Positions 1-8,899 of a DNA stretch of 64,000 bases are shown here, one piece after another. The notes beneath the pieces were generated by a model, which saw only the letters and a program-made list of their open reading frames with translations, made no database searches and was not told the DNA's origin. The DNA lies in contig NZ_JAUSUZ010000001.1 of NCBI RefSeq assembly GCF_030813715.1, positions 7,856,501 to 7,920,500 on the forward strand, written 5' to 3'. The position numbers were made by a program, and so were the translations under genes. The DNA comes from Catenuloplanes indicus (GTDB lineage: Bacteria > Actinomycetota > Actinomycetes > Mycobacteriales > Micromonosporaceae). Positions within the stretch are counted from its first letter, which is position 1, and each line of letters opens with the position of its first letter.

Positions 1-461
1 GACGTGGCCGCGTGGATCTGCCGGGCCAGCAGTGTCAGGCCGAGCACGGTGCCGCCGCCCAGCATGGCCACGGTCAGCACCTCGGTGGAGTCAAGCTCCC
101 GGGCGCTGCCCATCGGCGCGGTGATGACCAGCAGGCCGAGGCCGGCGATGGTGAGCGCGGCGCCGCGCCAGTGCACGGCGGCGACCCGGCGGCCGATCAC
201 GGCCGCGCCCATCGGCAGCGCGAAGACCAGCGTGAGCAGGCCGAGCGGCTGGACGATGCTGAGCGGCCCGAACGCGAGCGCGCCGACGTGCAGGCCGGCG
301 CCGGCGCCGTTCAGCGCCACGGAGAGCCACCAGTGCGGGATGCGGAGCGACGCGAGGATGCCGGTGCCGTGCGCGGCCACCCGCTCCTGGACCACCGCGC
401 CCGCGGCGTAGGCGCTCGCGGAGGCGATGCTGAGCGCGATGGCTATCGCCAGGGCGTTCAT
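1..461 (-). CDS. DMT/EamA-like integral membrane transporter, N-terminal part
   Basis: This gene starts at the ATG at 461 and runs off the left edge, so only the first 153 codons are visible. The translation is strongly hydrophobic, beginning MNALAIAIALSIASASAYAA, with at least four membrane-segment candidates separated by short Arg/His turns. Alternating hydrophobic helices with a segment like GPLSIVQPLGLLTLVFALPM are typical of drug/metabolite transporter (EamA/NIPA-like) proteins of the inner membrane. The substrate cannot be inferred. Third positions are almost all G or C on this strand, whereas the other open frames here lack that pattern. The roughly 130 bases to the next gene on the right hold its promoter. 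Confidence 0.6.
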   Translation of the reverse strand, partial: MNALAIAIALSIASASAYAAGAVVQERVAAHGTGILASLRIPHWWLSVALNGAGAGLHVGALAFGPLSIVQPLGLLTLVFALPMGAAVIGRRVAAVHWRGAALTIAGLGLLVITAPMGSARELDSTEVLTVAMLGGGTVLGLTLLARQIHAAT

Positions 462-590
462 ATCGCTGACCAGACCGGACCGTGCGTCGTCATGCTCTCA
501 ACGATCCCCCATTGATCGGCGGCAGTCGTCCGGATAACGAGTGATTGTTGCGTAGAGCACGTGTCATACCTCAGATTGTGACCGTCATCC

Positions 591-2069
591 CTAGGGATGA
601 CTCCACTCGTGCACCGGGCGGTTCGTGTGCATGTGGTCGAGGTAGCGGCCGAGCATCTCGTGCAGCGCCCCGGTACGCGAGAGGTTGCCGCGCTCCTCCA
701 GGTCACGGACCGTCTCGACCTGCCAGGTGGCGCCGTTCGCGGAGGCCAGGCAGCGCGCCTCGATCACGCCGAGCAGCCGGTCACGCTCGTCCGCGCGGAC
801 ACCCCAGGCGTCCAGCCCCTGGTACGCCAGCGGCAGCAGCCGGCGCAGCACCAGCTCGGTGACCGGGAGCGTGCCCGCGTCCGGCCAGTAGACGGACGCG
901 CCGATGCCGTGCCGGGACGCGGCGTGGAAGTTCTCCTCCGCGGCGCCGAACGACATCCGGGACCAGAGCGGGCGCTCCGACTCGGCCAGCGCGCGGACCA
1001 GCCCGAAGTAGAACGCGCCGTTCGCCAGCGTGTCGACCACGGTCGGGCCGGCCGGGAGCGTCCGGTTCTCCACGCGCAGGTGCGGCACGCCGTCCACGAT
1101 GTCGTACACCGGGCGGTTCCAGCGGTAGATGGTGCCGTTGTGCAGGCGCAGCTCGGGCAGCGACGGCGTCTCGCCGCGGGACAGCGTCTCGACCGGGTCG
1201 TCGTCCTCGCAGACCGGCAGCAGCGCGGGGAAGTACCGGACGTTCTCCTCGAACAGGTCGAACACCGAGGTGATCCACCGCTCGCCGAACCACACCCGCG
1301 GGCGTACCCCCTGGGCCTTGATCTCTTCCGATCTGGTGTCCGTGGCCTGCTCGAAGAGCGGGATCCGGGTCTCCCGCCACAGTTCCCGGCCGAGCAGGTA
1401 GGGGGAGTTGGCGCCGAGCGCGACCTGTACGCCCGCGATGCTCTGTGCCGCGTTCCAGTACGGGGCGAAGTCCTCCGGACTGACCTGCAGGTGGAACTGG
1501 GTGCTGGTGCAGGCGGCCTCCGGCACGACCGTGTCCGCGGTCAGCTCCAGCCGCTCCGCGCCGTCGATCCGGATGTCCAGGTCCTCGCCGCGGGCCGCGA
1601 AGATCTGCTCGTTGAGCAGCTGGTAGCGCGGGTTCACCGAGAGCGAGTCGAGCGTGAGGTGCTCCGGCCGCAGCGTGGGCAGGATGCCGATCATCGCCAT
1701 TCGCGCGCCGACCGCGCGGGCCTTGGTGTCGGCCTCGTTCAGGCTGTCCCGCAGGTGCTTCTCGAAGCCGGTGAGCCCGCCGTCGGAGAGCGCAAGCGGC
1801 GGTACGTTTATCTCGATGTTGAACTGGCCCAGCTCGGTCTGGAACGCCGGGTCCGCGATCGCGGCGAGCACGTCCGCGTTGCGCATGGCCGGGTCCGCCG
1901 CCGGGTCCACCAGGTTGAACTCGATCTCCAGCCCGGTCAGTGGCCGGTCCGCGTCGAAGCGGTGCTCGGCCAGCATCTCGGCCAGGACGTCCAAGCAGCG
2001 CCGGATCTTCTGCCGGTACCTCGCTCGGTCCTCGCGGGTGAACTCCCGCGGTCCGACCTCCTCGCCCAT
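591..2069 (-). CDS. Glutamate-cysteine ligase family protein (GCS2-type)
   Basis: This 492-residue protein belongs to the carboxylate-amine/glutamate-cysteine ligase superfamily (GCS2 type). Recognisable segments are TGLEIEFNL near residue 45, GQFNIEINVPP near 115, a CTSTQFHLQVS segment near 185 and VRYFPALLP near 280. Proteins of this group form a gamma-glutamyl amide bond with ATP. Because the organism also encodes mycothiol synthesis (mshC at 46 kb), a glutathione role is not assured; the real substrate could be another amine or amino acid. The ATG at 2069 lies 81 bases from the divergent DUF3817 gene, so the two share a promoter region. Length is normal for the family and no frameshift is seen. 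Confidence 0.8.
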   Translation of the reverse strand: MGEEVGPREFTREDRARYRQKIRRCLDVLAEMLAEHRFDADRPLTGLEIEFNLVDPAADPAMRNADVLAAIADPAFQTELGQFNIEINVPPLALSDGGLTGFEKHLRDSLNEADTKARAVGARMAMIGILPTLRPEHLTLDSLSVNPRYQLLNEQIFAARGEDLDIRIDGAERLELTADTVVPEAACTSTQFHLQVSPEDFAPYWNAAQSIAGVQVALGANSPYLLGRELWRETRIPLFEQATDTRSEEIKAQGVRPRVWFGERWITSVFDLFEENVRYFPALLPVCEDDDPVETLSRGETPSLPELRLHNGTIYRWNRPVYDIVDGVPHLRVENRTLPAGPTVVDTLANGAFYFGLVRALAESERPLWSRMSFGAAEENFHAASRHGIGASVYWPDAGTLPVTELVLRRLLPLAYQGLDAWGVRADERDRLLGVIEARCLASANGATWQVETVRDLEERGNLSRTGALHEMLGRYLDHMHTNRPVHEWSHP

Positions 2070-2150
2070 GAGCGCCGCCGCCTTCCAGAAACGTCTCAGG
2101 CACCTCTTATTACGATCTGCTACCTAACATTTCCAACCGGCGGAGGAATC

Positions 2151-2528
2151 ATGCGACGCGCCACGCTGTCCCTGTTCACCATCGTGGCGATCGCGGAGGC
2201 CGGCTCCTGGACCGGCCTGCTGATCGGCATGTTCTTCAAGTACGTCGTGGTCGGCAACGAGATCGGGGTGAAGATCTTCGGGCCCATCCACGGTGCGCTG
2301 TTCACCGCGTACGTGGTGCTGACCCTGGCGGTCGCCTGGCTGAACCGGTGGCGCTGGACGACCGCCCTGGTCGCGCTGCTCGCGTCGATCCCGCCGCTGG
2401 CCACGCTCGCCTTCGAGCGCTGGGCCCGGCAGAGAGGGCTACTGGAGAACCACCCAGGCGGTCACCGCGAGCGCGATGATGAGCAGACCGGCGATGGCCT
2501 GCAGCAGCATGCCCGGGCCGAGGTGTGA
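2151..2528 (+). CDS. DUF3817 family small membrane protein
   Basis: This 125-residue protein has three predicted membrane helices: LSLFTIVAIAEAGSWTGLL, GALFTAYVVLTLAVAWL and ALVALLASIPPLATLAF. That matches the compact DUF3817 family (YdzA-like), whose members are about 90-110 residues; its biochemical role is unknown. The ATG at 2151 follows a clear GGAGG ribosome site six bases upstream, and a longer upstream extension in the same frame would run antisense through the ligase gene. The last 30 residues (after FERWARQ) are hydrophilic, unlike the family core, and their DNA overlaps the 3' end of the convergent gene ending at 2439, so the stop may have shifted by drift. Confidence 0.75.
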   Translation: MRRATLSLFTIVAIAEAGSWTGLLIGMFFKYVVVGNEIGVKIFGPIHGALFTAYVVLTLAVAWLNRWRWTTALVALLASIPPLATLAFERWARQRGLLENHPGGHRERDDEQTGDGLQQHARAEV

Positions 2529-3002
2529 CCAGATGGTCGGCGGGTGCGGCTCTATCACCTGCTGCGTGGTGATGTTGACGATCCGCTCGACCCGCGGCTG
2601 AAGCTGCGGGTCCTTCTGCCGGCGTACGGTGACCTGGACGTGGTCCTGCCGGATGATGGCGCTCTGCCCCACGTGCCCGTGCAGCTCCATCTCGTAGAGC
2701 TGCCCGTCGTCGCCGCGGATGCGCATCGGCGTGACCAGGAACTCCGGTCCCTTCTTCAGCTCCTTGAACTTTCGCCGCGTTGCACCCTTGCCCGCCGCGC
2801 CGCGGACCAGCGTGAGCAGTGCGGTGCCGACCAGCTGGGCCGTGGTCGCGGCCACGAAGACGAGCATCAGGATCGGCTGGTCGACCTTGAGTTCGCGGGT
2901 GTAGCCGGCGAGGTAGTTGAGGAACCGGCCGGTCACCACGGGACCGAATCGGCGGACGACGGGCTCCGGGAAGAGCTCCTTGTCCCAGACTGCCTCGGGC
3001 AT
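2439..3002 (-). CDS. Hypothetical two-helix membrane protein
   Basis: This 187-residue protein is of unrecognised family. The start is set at the ATG at 3002 (MPEAVWDKELFPEP) because a GGAG sequence lies about eight bases upstream; further in-frame codons to 3350 overlap the opposite gene and do not look coding. A hydrophobic helix near residues 45-70 (LMLVFVAATTAQLVGTALLTLV) is followed by a basic stretch and a soluble domain, and a second helix ends the chain (AIAGLLIIALAVTAWVVLQ). This gives a protein anchored at both ends with a roughly 90-residue loop. The loop contains an RIRGDDGQLYEMELHGHV segment that looks like beta structure. The 3' ends of this gene and the DUF3817 gene overlap by 90 bases. 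Confidence 0.6.
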   Translation of the reverse strand: MPEAVWDKELFPEPVVRRFGPVVTGRFLNYLAGYTRELKVDQPILMLVFVAATTAQLVGTALLTLVRGAAGKGATRRKFKELKKGPEFLVTPMRIRGDDGQLYEMELHGHVGQSAIIRQDHVQVTVRRQKDPQLQPRVERIVNITTQQVIEPHPPTIWSHLGPGMLLQAIAGLLIIALAVTAWVVLQ

Positions 3003-3246
3003 GGGTGTCACTCCGTTTCTGCTGCCACAGGTTGAACGCCAGGTGAGCGTGGCACCCTTCGATTCTACTTTCGGTAGCCGATAGGCGACATTGAGTGAAT
3101 CGCGCGTGAGAACAAGCTCTAACAACCGCAAAACGCGCATACGGTACGGGTGTGCCGCGCGCGGGTCCGGCTTTCCGCCGCGCCGACCCCGGGTTCGGGG
3201 GACAATATCGGGCATAGGCCGCGGATCATCTGGGGGCACAAAAGTG

Positions 3247-3789
3247 ATGAGCAGCCACTCGTACATCAATCCGGAGAGCGTCTTCGCGCAGACGGCGCTG
3301 GAGATGGTGGCGACCCACGGGCCGGAGGACGGGGCCTCGGACGACACCATGTGCGACCGCTGTCAGCAGCCGCTGCCCTGCCCGCCGGTGCGCAACGCGA
3401 TCCCGGTGCTCGAGGCGGCGGGCCTGCCGGTCTACCCGGCCGGCAGTGCGGAGGCACGCCGCGCCGCGGCCGAGTCCGCGCTGGGCCGCACGTCCGGGCC
3501 GCCGTCCGGCGTCACGCTGCCCGGCTCCTCCGGGCCGTCACGCCCCGGCCTGCCCGAGCCGTCGCTGTCCGAGTCGTTACTGCCCGGCCTGCCCGAGGGC
3601 GTGCTGCCCGGCCTGCCGGAGGATGCGCTGTCCGGCCAGCCGGAGAAGGGGTCGCGCGGCCGGCCCGAGGGCGCGGAGGAGCCGGTGGAAGCGGCGGTGG
3701 GGGCGCCGGCCGCGGAAGGGGACGGGCCCGCGCCGCCGGCCGGCCCGCCGATGTGGCCGGACCCGTCCTCGGTTCGCGCGGTCGCCTGA
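3247..3789 (+). CDS. Hypothetical protein with CxxC motif and Leu-Pro repeat tail
   Basis: This 180-residue protein is of unknown function. The N-terminal 65 residues look folded and carry CDRCQQPLPCPPVRNA, a possible small metal-binding site. The rest is a proline, glycine and glutamate-rich tail with imperfect repeats such as LPGLPEGVLPGLPEDALSGQPE between residues 105 and 135. The start is ATG 3247 or the adjacent GTG 3244; a GGGGG run lies 7-10 bases upstream. Longer in-frame extensions to 3091 have poor codon pattern. The gene converges on an RsbW-like kinase four bases away, so it may sit within a sigma-factor control locus, but nothing in the sequence proves that. Confidence 0.55.
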   Translation: MSSHSYINPESVFAQTALEMVATHGPEDGASDDTMCDRCQQPLPCPPVRNAIPVLEAAGLPVYPAGSAEARRAAAESALGRTSGPPSGVTLPGSSGPSRPGLPEPSLSESLLPGLPEGVLPGLPEDALSGQPEKGSRGRPEGAEEPVEAAVGAPAAEGDGPAPPAGPPMWPDPSSVRAVA

Positions 3790-3793
3790 CCGG

Positions 3794-4195
3794 CTAGCCG
3801 GCGTCCGTCTGCAGGGCGGCCCAGACGACCTTGCCGCCGTCGGGCAGCGCGAGGCTGCCCCAGGCCTGGGACATCTCGCCGACCAGCAACAGCCCGCGAC
3901 CGCCCGGCGTGTGCGGGTCCGGATGGGTGGCGACGGCCGGGCGAGGGCTGCCGTCGCGGACGGCGAGCAGCAGTTTCCCGTCCGCGATGGCGAGCGTCAT
4001 GTGCATCGGCGTGCCCGCGTGCCGGACCGCGTTCGTGACCAGCTCGCTGGCGATCACGCAGGCGGTGTCCGCGACCGCGGGCACGTTCCATCGGGTACAG
4101 GCGTCGACGACCAGGTGCCGGGCGGTACGACTGGAGTCCGCGACCGGTGGCAGCGATGCCCGGACCGTATGGTGCGAGGGCTGGGCTGTCATCAC
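3794..4195 (-). CDS. RsbW-like ATP-binding anti-sigma regulatory protein
   Basis: This 133-residue single-domain protein has a HATPase_c_2 (GHKL) fold. The N-box is seen as ASELVTNAVRHAG (residues ~49-61) and the G-box region as DGSPRPAV followed by GGRGLLLVGEMSQAWG. Such proteins act either as anti-sigma factors that phosphorylate an anti-anti-sigma partner or as regulators in Streptomyces-type development. No cognate sigma factor or STAS partner is adjacent in the window. Its upstream region (4196-4376) is shared with the divergent ABC exporter and contains an AT-rich stretch and an inverted repeat, unusual for this genome, so regulated expression is likely. Confidence 0.75.
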   Translation of the reverse strand: MMTAQPSHHTVRASLPPVADSSRTARHLVVDACTRWNVPAVADTACVIASELVTNAVRHAGTPMHMTLAIADGKLLLAVRDGSPRPAVATHPDPHTPGGRGLLLVGEMSQAWGSLALPDGGKVVWAALQTDAG

Positions 4196-4252
4196 TGGCG
4201 ACGGTCTTCCCGCTCGGCGGTACGCGTTCGGAGCAGGTCAGCAATACCCACG

Positions 4253-4279
4253 ATGACGGAACGTGAAACAATCCGTCAT
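4253..4279. promoter_or_regulatory. Inverted repeat in divergent promoter
   Basis: ATGACGGA at 4253-4260 is mirrored by TCCGTCAT at 4272-4279 across an 11-base spacer. It sits in an AT-rich island (about 4261-4320) between the anti-sigma kinase and the ABC exporter. An operator for a dimeric regulator is the simplest reading; a transcript hairpin is the alternative. Confidence 0.4.
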
Positions 4280-4376
4280 AAAGTAACTTTAAGTACCTAC
4301 TCAGTTGCTCCATGTGCCTGAGTTTTCGCTGAGGGCGGAGGGCGGATCCAGGCCCGCCGTGGCTAACGTCGACCGC

Positions 4377-6131
4377 ATGACGGGGGAGACCACACCGCCG
4401 GTCGGGCTGCGCGCGCTCGCGCCCCACCTGCGCGCGCACTGGCCCACACTGGCGGTCGTCGCGCTGCTGTCGATGCTGGGCGCGGCCGCCTCGCTGGTCC
4501 AGCCGCTGCTCACCCGCGACCTGCTGGACGCGATCGGCGCGTCCGAAGCGGTCGGCGGCCTGGTCGCGCTGCTGGCCGTGCTGGTGCTGGCCGCCGCGGG
4601 CATCAACGCGGTGCGGGACTACCTGCTCCAGCGCACCGCCGAGGGCGTGGTGCTCGGCACCCGGCGCCGGCTCGCCCACCACCTGCTGCGCCTGCCGATC
4701 GCGGAGTACGACGCACGGCGTACCGGCGATCTGCTCTCCCGCGTCGGCGCGGACACCACGCTGTTGCGCGCGGTGGTCACGTCCGGGCTGTTCGACATCG
4801 CGGCCGGTGTGGTGATGGTGATCGGCGCGATCGTCGCGATGGCGCTGCTCGATCCGCTGCTGCTCGGCGTCACGCTGGTCGCGCTCACGCTCGGCATGGG
4901 GATCGCGATCACCGCGTCCCGGCGGGTGCGCGCGCTGTCCCGCGCCACCCAGGCCCGGATCGGCGAGATGACCTCCACGGTGGAGCGGGCGATCTCCGCG
5001 GCGCGCACGATCCGCGCCGCGCGCGCCGAGGGCCGCGAGGCCGGCCTGGTGGTGGCGAGCGCCGAGGGGGCGTACGCGGCGGGCCTGCGGGTGGCCCGGC
5101 TGCAGGCGCTGATCTCCCCGGTGGCGACCACGGCCACCCAGGGCGCGTTCCTGGCCGTGCTGGGCGTGGGCGGCGCGCGGGTCGCGGCCGGCGACATCAC
5201 GGTCGGCGACCTGGTGGCGTTCATTCTCTTCCTGTTCTTCCTGGTCATGCCGCTCGGCCAGGCGATCGGGGCGTATACGCAACTGCAGACCGGCCTCGGC
5301 GCGCTGGAGCGGATCGAGGAGGTGCTGCGCATCCCGGCGGAGGAGAACGGCGCGGACTCCACGGAGCCGGGCGCGGGTCGTACCGCGGTGGAGTTCGTGA
5401 ATGTCGGTTTCGGTTATCCGGCGGCGGACGGGCCGGTGCTGAGCGACGTCAGTTTCACCGTGCCGTACGGTACCCGGACCGCGCTGGTCGGCCCGTCCGG
5501 CGCGGGTAAGTCCACGCTGCTCGCGCTGGTCGAGCGGTTCTACGAGACCACGGCCGGCACGATCCGGGTGGACGGGCGGGACGTGCGCGCGCAGAGCCGT
5601 GACGCGCTGCGGTCCCGGCTCGGCTACGTGGAGCAGGAGGCGCCGGTGCTGGCCGGCACGATCCGGGAGAATCTGCTGCTCGCCGCGCCGGGAACGGACG
5701 ACACCCGGCTGCTGGAGGTGCTGGAGTCGGTCAACCTGACCGGCATCGTCACCCGCACCGAACAGGGGCTGGACGCGCAGGTCGGCGAGGGCGGCGTGCT
5801 GCTCTCCGGCGGCGAGCGGCAGCGGCTCGCGATCGCCCGCGCGCTGCTCACCGACGCGCCGATCCTGCTGATGGACGAGCCGACCAGCAACCTGGACGCG
5901 CGCAACGAGGCCGCGCTGCGCCGCGCGATCGACGCCGCGGCCGAGTCCCGCACGCTGCTGGTGGTCGCGCACCGGCTCTCCACCGTGGTCGAGTCCGACC
6001 AGATCGTGGTGATGGAGTCCGGCCGGGTAGTGGCGACCGGGCGGCACGAGGAGCTGGTCGAGTCCAGCCCGCTCTACCGGGAGCTGGCCGCGCATCAACT
6101 ACTGGTCTCGGAGGCGGAGCCTCTCCGGTGA
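4377..6131 (+). CDS. ABC exporter, fused permease and ATPase
   Basis: This 584-residue half-transporter of the type I exporter (MsbA/LmrA-like) class has an N-terminal six-helix membrane domain (residues ~20-310) and a C-terminal nucleotide-binding domain. Walker A is GPSGAGKS at 372-379, the Q-loop is in GYVEQEAP, the signature is LSGGE at 479-483, Walker B is ILLMDEP with D500/E501, and the switch His is in VVAHRLS. It would act as a homodimer exporting a lipid, drug or peptide; the substrate is unknown. The ATG at 4377 (MTGETTPP) is chosen because the preceding 24 in-frame codons are less coding-like, but no strong ribosome site is visible. The stop lies 83 bases before secA2. Confidence 0.85.
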   Translation: MTGETTPPVGLRALAPHLRAHWPTLAVVALLSMLGAAASLVQPLLTRDLLDAIGASEAVGGLVALLAVLVLAAAGINAVRDYLLQRTAEGVVLGTRRRLAHHLLRLPIAEYDARRTGDLLSRVGADTTLLRAVVTSGLFDIAAGVVMVIGAIVAMALLDPLLLGVTLVALTLGMGIAITASRRVRALSRATQARIGEMTSTVERAISAARTIRAARAEGREAGLVVASAEGAYAAGLRVARLQALISPVATTATQGAFLAVLGVGGARVAAGDITVGDLVAFILFLFFLVMPLGQAIGAYTQLQTGLGALERIEEVLRIPAEENGADSTEPGAGRTAVEFVNVGFGYPAADGPVLSDVSFTVPYGTRTALVGPSGAGKSTLLALVERFYETTAGTIRVDGRDVRAQSRDALRSRLGYVEQEAPVLAGTIRENLLLAAPGTDDTRLLEVLESVNLTGIVTRTEQGLDAQVGEGGVLLSGGERQRLAIARALLTDAPILLMDEPTSNLDARNEAALRRAIDAAAESRTLLVVAHRLSTVVESDQIVVMESGRVVATGRHEELVESSPLYRELAAHQLLVSEAEPLR

Positions 6132-6180
6132 GGGGTGGGTGGCCGGGGCGGAAGCCGGGGATTCGACAGATGCCCCTCAC
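6128..6180 (+). other. Long-loop inverted repeat between ABC exporter and secA2
   Basis: GTGAGGGG at 6128-6135 (covering the exporter stop codon) pairs with CCCCTCAC at 6173-6180. The 37-base loop and the absence of a T tract make it a weak terminator at best. It could attenuate read-through into secA2 or be a protein-binding site. Confidence 0.3.
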
Positions 6181-6214
6181 CACTCAGCGGCATGATGAAG
6201 TAGCGTTTCGCACC

Positions 6215-8512
6215 ATGGGTGTGTCGTCACGGTTGAAGAGCCGCTTCCAGAAGTTCCTGCAGCGCCCAGGGACGACCGTCGATCTCGCGCCGCTGCAGAA
6301 GCGGCTGCCGGCGGTCGAGGCGCTGGAGGAGGAGCTCAAGGAGCTCGACGACGCCGCGCTGACCGAGCGGGCCGGCGAGGCGAGCGAGATCGTCGAGATC
6401 TGCGCGATCGGTCGAGAGGCCGCCCGGCGCGGTCTCGATCAGCGGCCGTACGACGAGCAGATCCTCGGCGTGATGGCGCTGCTCTCCGGCAAGGTCGCCG
6501 AGATGGCCACCGGTGAGGGCAAGACGCTCACCGCCGCGATCGCCGCCTACGGCCACGTCCGCCAGGGCCGCGGCCCGGTGCACGTGCTCACCGTCAACGA
6601 CTACCTCGCGGCCCGCGACGCGGACTGGATGCGTCCGGTCCTGACGCTGCTCGGCCTCACGGTCGACTCGGTCACCGAGGCGTCCACGCCCGAGGAGCGC
6701 CGCGCGGCCTACGGCTGCGACGTCACCTACGTCTCCGTCTCCGAGGCCGGCTTCGACTACCTGCGCGACCAGCTGGTCGTCGACATCGCCGACCGGGTGC
6801 AGCGCGAGCTGTCCACCGCGATCGTCGACGAGGCCGACTCGATCCTGATCGACGAGGCACGTGTGCCGATGGTGCTGGCCGGCACCGTGCCCGGCGAGCA
6901 GGACCCGGTGCACGCCGCCGCCGCGCTGGTCAAGGGCCTGAAGCGGAACCGCGACTACGAGATCGCGGAGGACGGCCGCAGCGTCGCGTTCACCACCGAG
7001 GGCACCGAGAAGATCGAGAAGAAGCTCGACGGCATCGACCTCTACGCCGACGAGAACTTCGACCAGCTATCCGCGCTCAACGTGGCGCTGCACGCCCACG
7101 CGCTGCTGCACCGCGACATCGACTACATCGTCCGCAACGGCGCCGTCGAGCTGGTCGACGAGTCGCGCGGCCGGGTCGCCCAGCGCCGCCGCTGGCCGGA
7201 CGGGCTGCAGGCCGCGGTCGAGGCGAAGGAAGGGCTCTCCGCGACCAGCGAGGGCGAGGTGCTGCAGACCATCACGGTGCAGTCGTTCATCGCGCTCTAC
7301 CGGACGGTCTGTGGCATGACCGCCACCGCGGTGCTGGTCGGCGACCAGCTCCGCGAGTTCTTCAAGCTCGAGGTCGCGGTCATCCCGCCGCACAAGCCGA
7401 ACATCCGCGAGGACCTTCCCGACCGCATCTTCGCGACGCGGCAGGAGAAGGAGGACGCGCTCGTCGTCGAGATCGGCAAGGCGCACGAGGAGGGCCGCCC
7501 GGTCCTGATCGGCACGCGCGACGTGAAGGAGTCGGAGACGCTCGCGGCCGCGCTCGAGGCGAAGGGCATCTCCTGCGTCGTGCTGAACGCGAAGAACGAC
7601 GCCGAGGAGGCGGCGATCATCGCGGAGGCCGGCAAGCGCGGTGCGGTCACGGTCTCCACCCAGATGGCCGGCCGCGGCGTCGACATCCGGCTCGGCGGCA
7701 GCGACGAGGCCGACCACGACGAGGTCGCCGAGCTGGGCGGGCTCTACATGATCGGCACCGGCCGGTTCGACAGCGGCCGCATCGACGACCAGCTGCGCGG
7801 CCGCGCGGGCCGGCAGGGCGACCCGGGCACGTCCGTCTTCTACGGCAGCCTGGAGGACGACCTGATCGTGCGGAACGCGGGCGACATGATCCCGCCGTCG
7901 CCGCACATGGACATGGACGGCGTGGTCACCGACGAGCGGGTGGACTACGCGGTCGGCCACGCGCAGCGCGTCGCCGAGGGCGTCGGCCACGAGATCCACC
8001 GCAACACCTGGCGGTACAACGTGGTCATCGAGCAGCAGCGGGTGGCGCTCTCCGAGCGTCGCGAGCGCCTGCTCACCACGGATGTCGCGGCGGACATGCT
8101 GCGGTCGAAGTTCCCGGAGGAGACCGCGGAGATCGACGACGAGGTGCTGAGCAAGGTCTCCCGGTCGATCGCGCTCTACCACCTCGACCGGCTCTGGGCC
8201 GAGCACCTGTCCTACCTGTCCGAGGTGCGCGAGGGCGTGCACCTGCGCGCGCTCGGCAAGCTCGACCCGCTGGACGAGTTCCACCGGGCCGCGGTGCCGG
8301 CGTTCGGCAAGATCATGCCGGAGATCGAGGACCGGACGGTCGACACCTTCGCCGAGATCGACGAGGTCACCGACACCTGGGAACCGGCTCAGGCCAACCT
8401 GGTGCGCCCGTCCGCCACCTGGACGTACCTGGTGCACGACAACCCGTTCGGCTCCGAGCTCGACCGGCTCATCGCTGCGGTCGGCCGTCGCCTCGTCACC
8501 GGCCGGAAATAA
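6215..8512 (+). CDS. secA2: Accessory preprotein translocase ATPase SecA2
   Basis: This 765-residue SecA paralogue powers export of a subset of proteins through SecYEG. The DEAD motor shows Walker A ATGEGKT at 98-104, DEAD-type VDEADSILIDEA with D205/E206, the preprotein cross-linking region after it, and the second motor domain ending in GRAGRQGDPG. It is shorter than canonical SecA (~900) and lacks the C-terminal zinc-binding linker, as usual for actinobacterial SecA2. The start is placed at ATG 6215 (MGVSSRLKSRF), which aligns with the family N-terminus; the upstream extension is not conserved-looking. No SecY2 or glycosyltransferase genes accompany it, so it resembles the mycobacterial rather than the streptococcal system. 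Confidence 0.9.
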   Translation: MGVSSRLKSRFQKFLQRPGTTVDLAPLQKRLPAVEALEEELKELDDAALTERAGEASEIVEICAIGREAARRGLDQRPYDEQILGVMALLSGKVAEMATGEGKTLTAAIAAYGHVRQGRGPVHVLTVNDYLAARDADWMRPVLTLLGLTVDSVTEASTPEERRAAYGCDVTYVSVSEAGFDYLRDQLVVDIADRVQRELSTAIVDEADSILIDEARVPMVLAGTVPGEQDPVHAAAALVKGLKRNRDYEIAEDGRSVAFTTEGTEKIEKKLDGIDLYADENFDQLSALNVALHAHALLHRDIDYIVRNGAVELVDESRGRVAQRRRWPDGLQAAVEAKEGLSATSEGEVLQTITVQSFIALYRTVCGMTATAVLVGDQLREFFKLEVAVIPPHKPNIREDLPDRIFATRQEKEDALVVEIGKAHEEGRPVLIGTRDVKESETLAAALEAKGISCVVLNAKNDAEEAAIIAEAGKRGAVTVSTQMAGRGVDIRLGGSDEADHDEVAELGGLYMIGTGRFDSGRIDDQLRGRAGRQGDPGTSVFYGSLEDDLIVRNAGDMIPPSPHMDMDGVVTDERVDYAVGHAQRVAEGVGHEIHRNTWRYNVVIEQQRVALSERRERLLTTDVAADMLRSKFPEETAEIDDEVLSKVSRSIALYHLDRLWAEHLSYLSEVREGVHLRALGKLDPLDEFHRAAVPAFGKIMPEIEDRTVDTFAEIDEVTDTWEPAQANLVRPSATWTYLVHDNPFGSELDRLIAAVGRRLVTGRK

Positions 8513-8531
8513 ACGACATACCTCGCACGGG

Positions 8532-8574
8532 TGAAGCCCGCCTTGTCCGGATTGAACCGGTAGGGCGGGCTTCA
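8532..8574 (+). terminator. Hairpin terminator after secA2
   Basis: TGAAGCCCGCC at 8532-8542 pairs perfectly with GGCGGGCTTCA at 8564-8574; the loop holds a further CCGG/CCGG mini-stem. It begins 19 bases after the secA2 stop. There is no long T tract, as is common in high-GC genomes. Confidence 0.7.
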
Positions 8575-8899
8575 TGCTGTCTCATTCACTACCCACCGCA
8601 TCGCAGGCGTCAGCCCAGCGTGATGTGGTTGCCGCCTCATGAAAATTCTCGGAATCCGTTAATCCCTCCATGGCTACCGGTGCGTACACCGTGGCGAACA
8701 CAGCAGGCGTGCGGATGAGCCCCGCACGCGAGCGGGTTCACGCAGATTTCTGGACTTCACCGGGCGATGGGGACAGCAGGGATGACCGTGGGTTGCGCGA
8801 AACGACTTCATAGCTGAGGCCGTACGAGGAACGCGCCGGCCGTCAGGGATCCGGCCGGCGCGCAGCGGTGGTGGCGCGAATGCAGAAGATCGAGGAGCG
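8575..8899. other. Intergenic region with pre-gene hairpin
   Basis: About 325 bases without a convincing gene; the third-position pattern of every open frame is poor. A perfect 10-base stem, CGCGCCGGCC at 8832-8841 with GGCCGGCGCG at 8853-8862, lies about 38 bases before the start of the heme-type membrane protein and could be a leader hairpin. The first half (8580-8700) is AT-richer than the genome and probably carries the promoter. Confidence 0.4.

Noticed and set aside
3432-6098. Very long open frame antisense to the ABC exporter
   Set aside because: In GC-rich genomes antisense frames stay open; it lacks domain content and codon pattern, while the forward frame has full ABC motifs.
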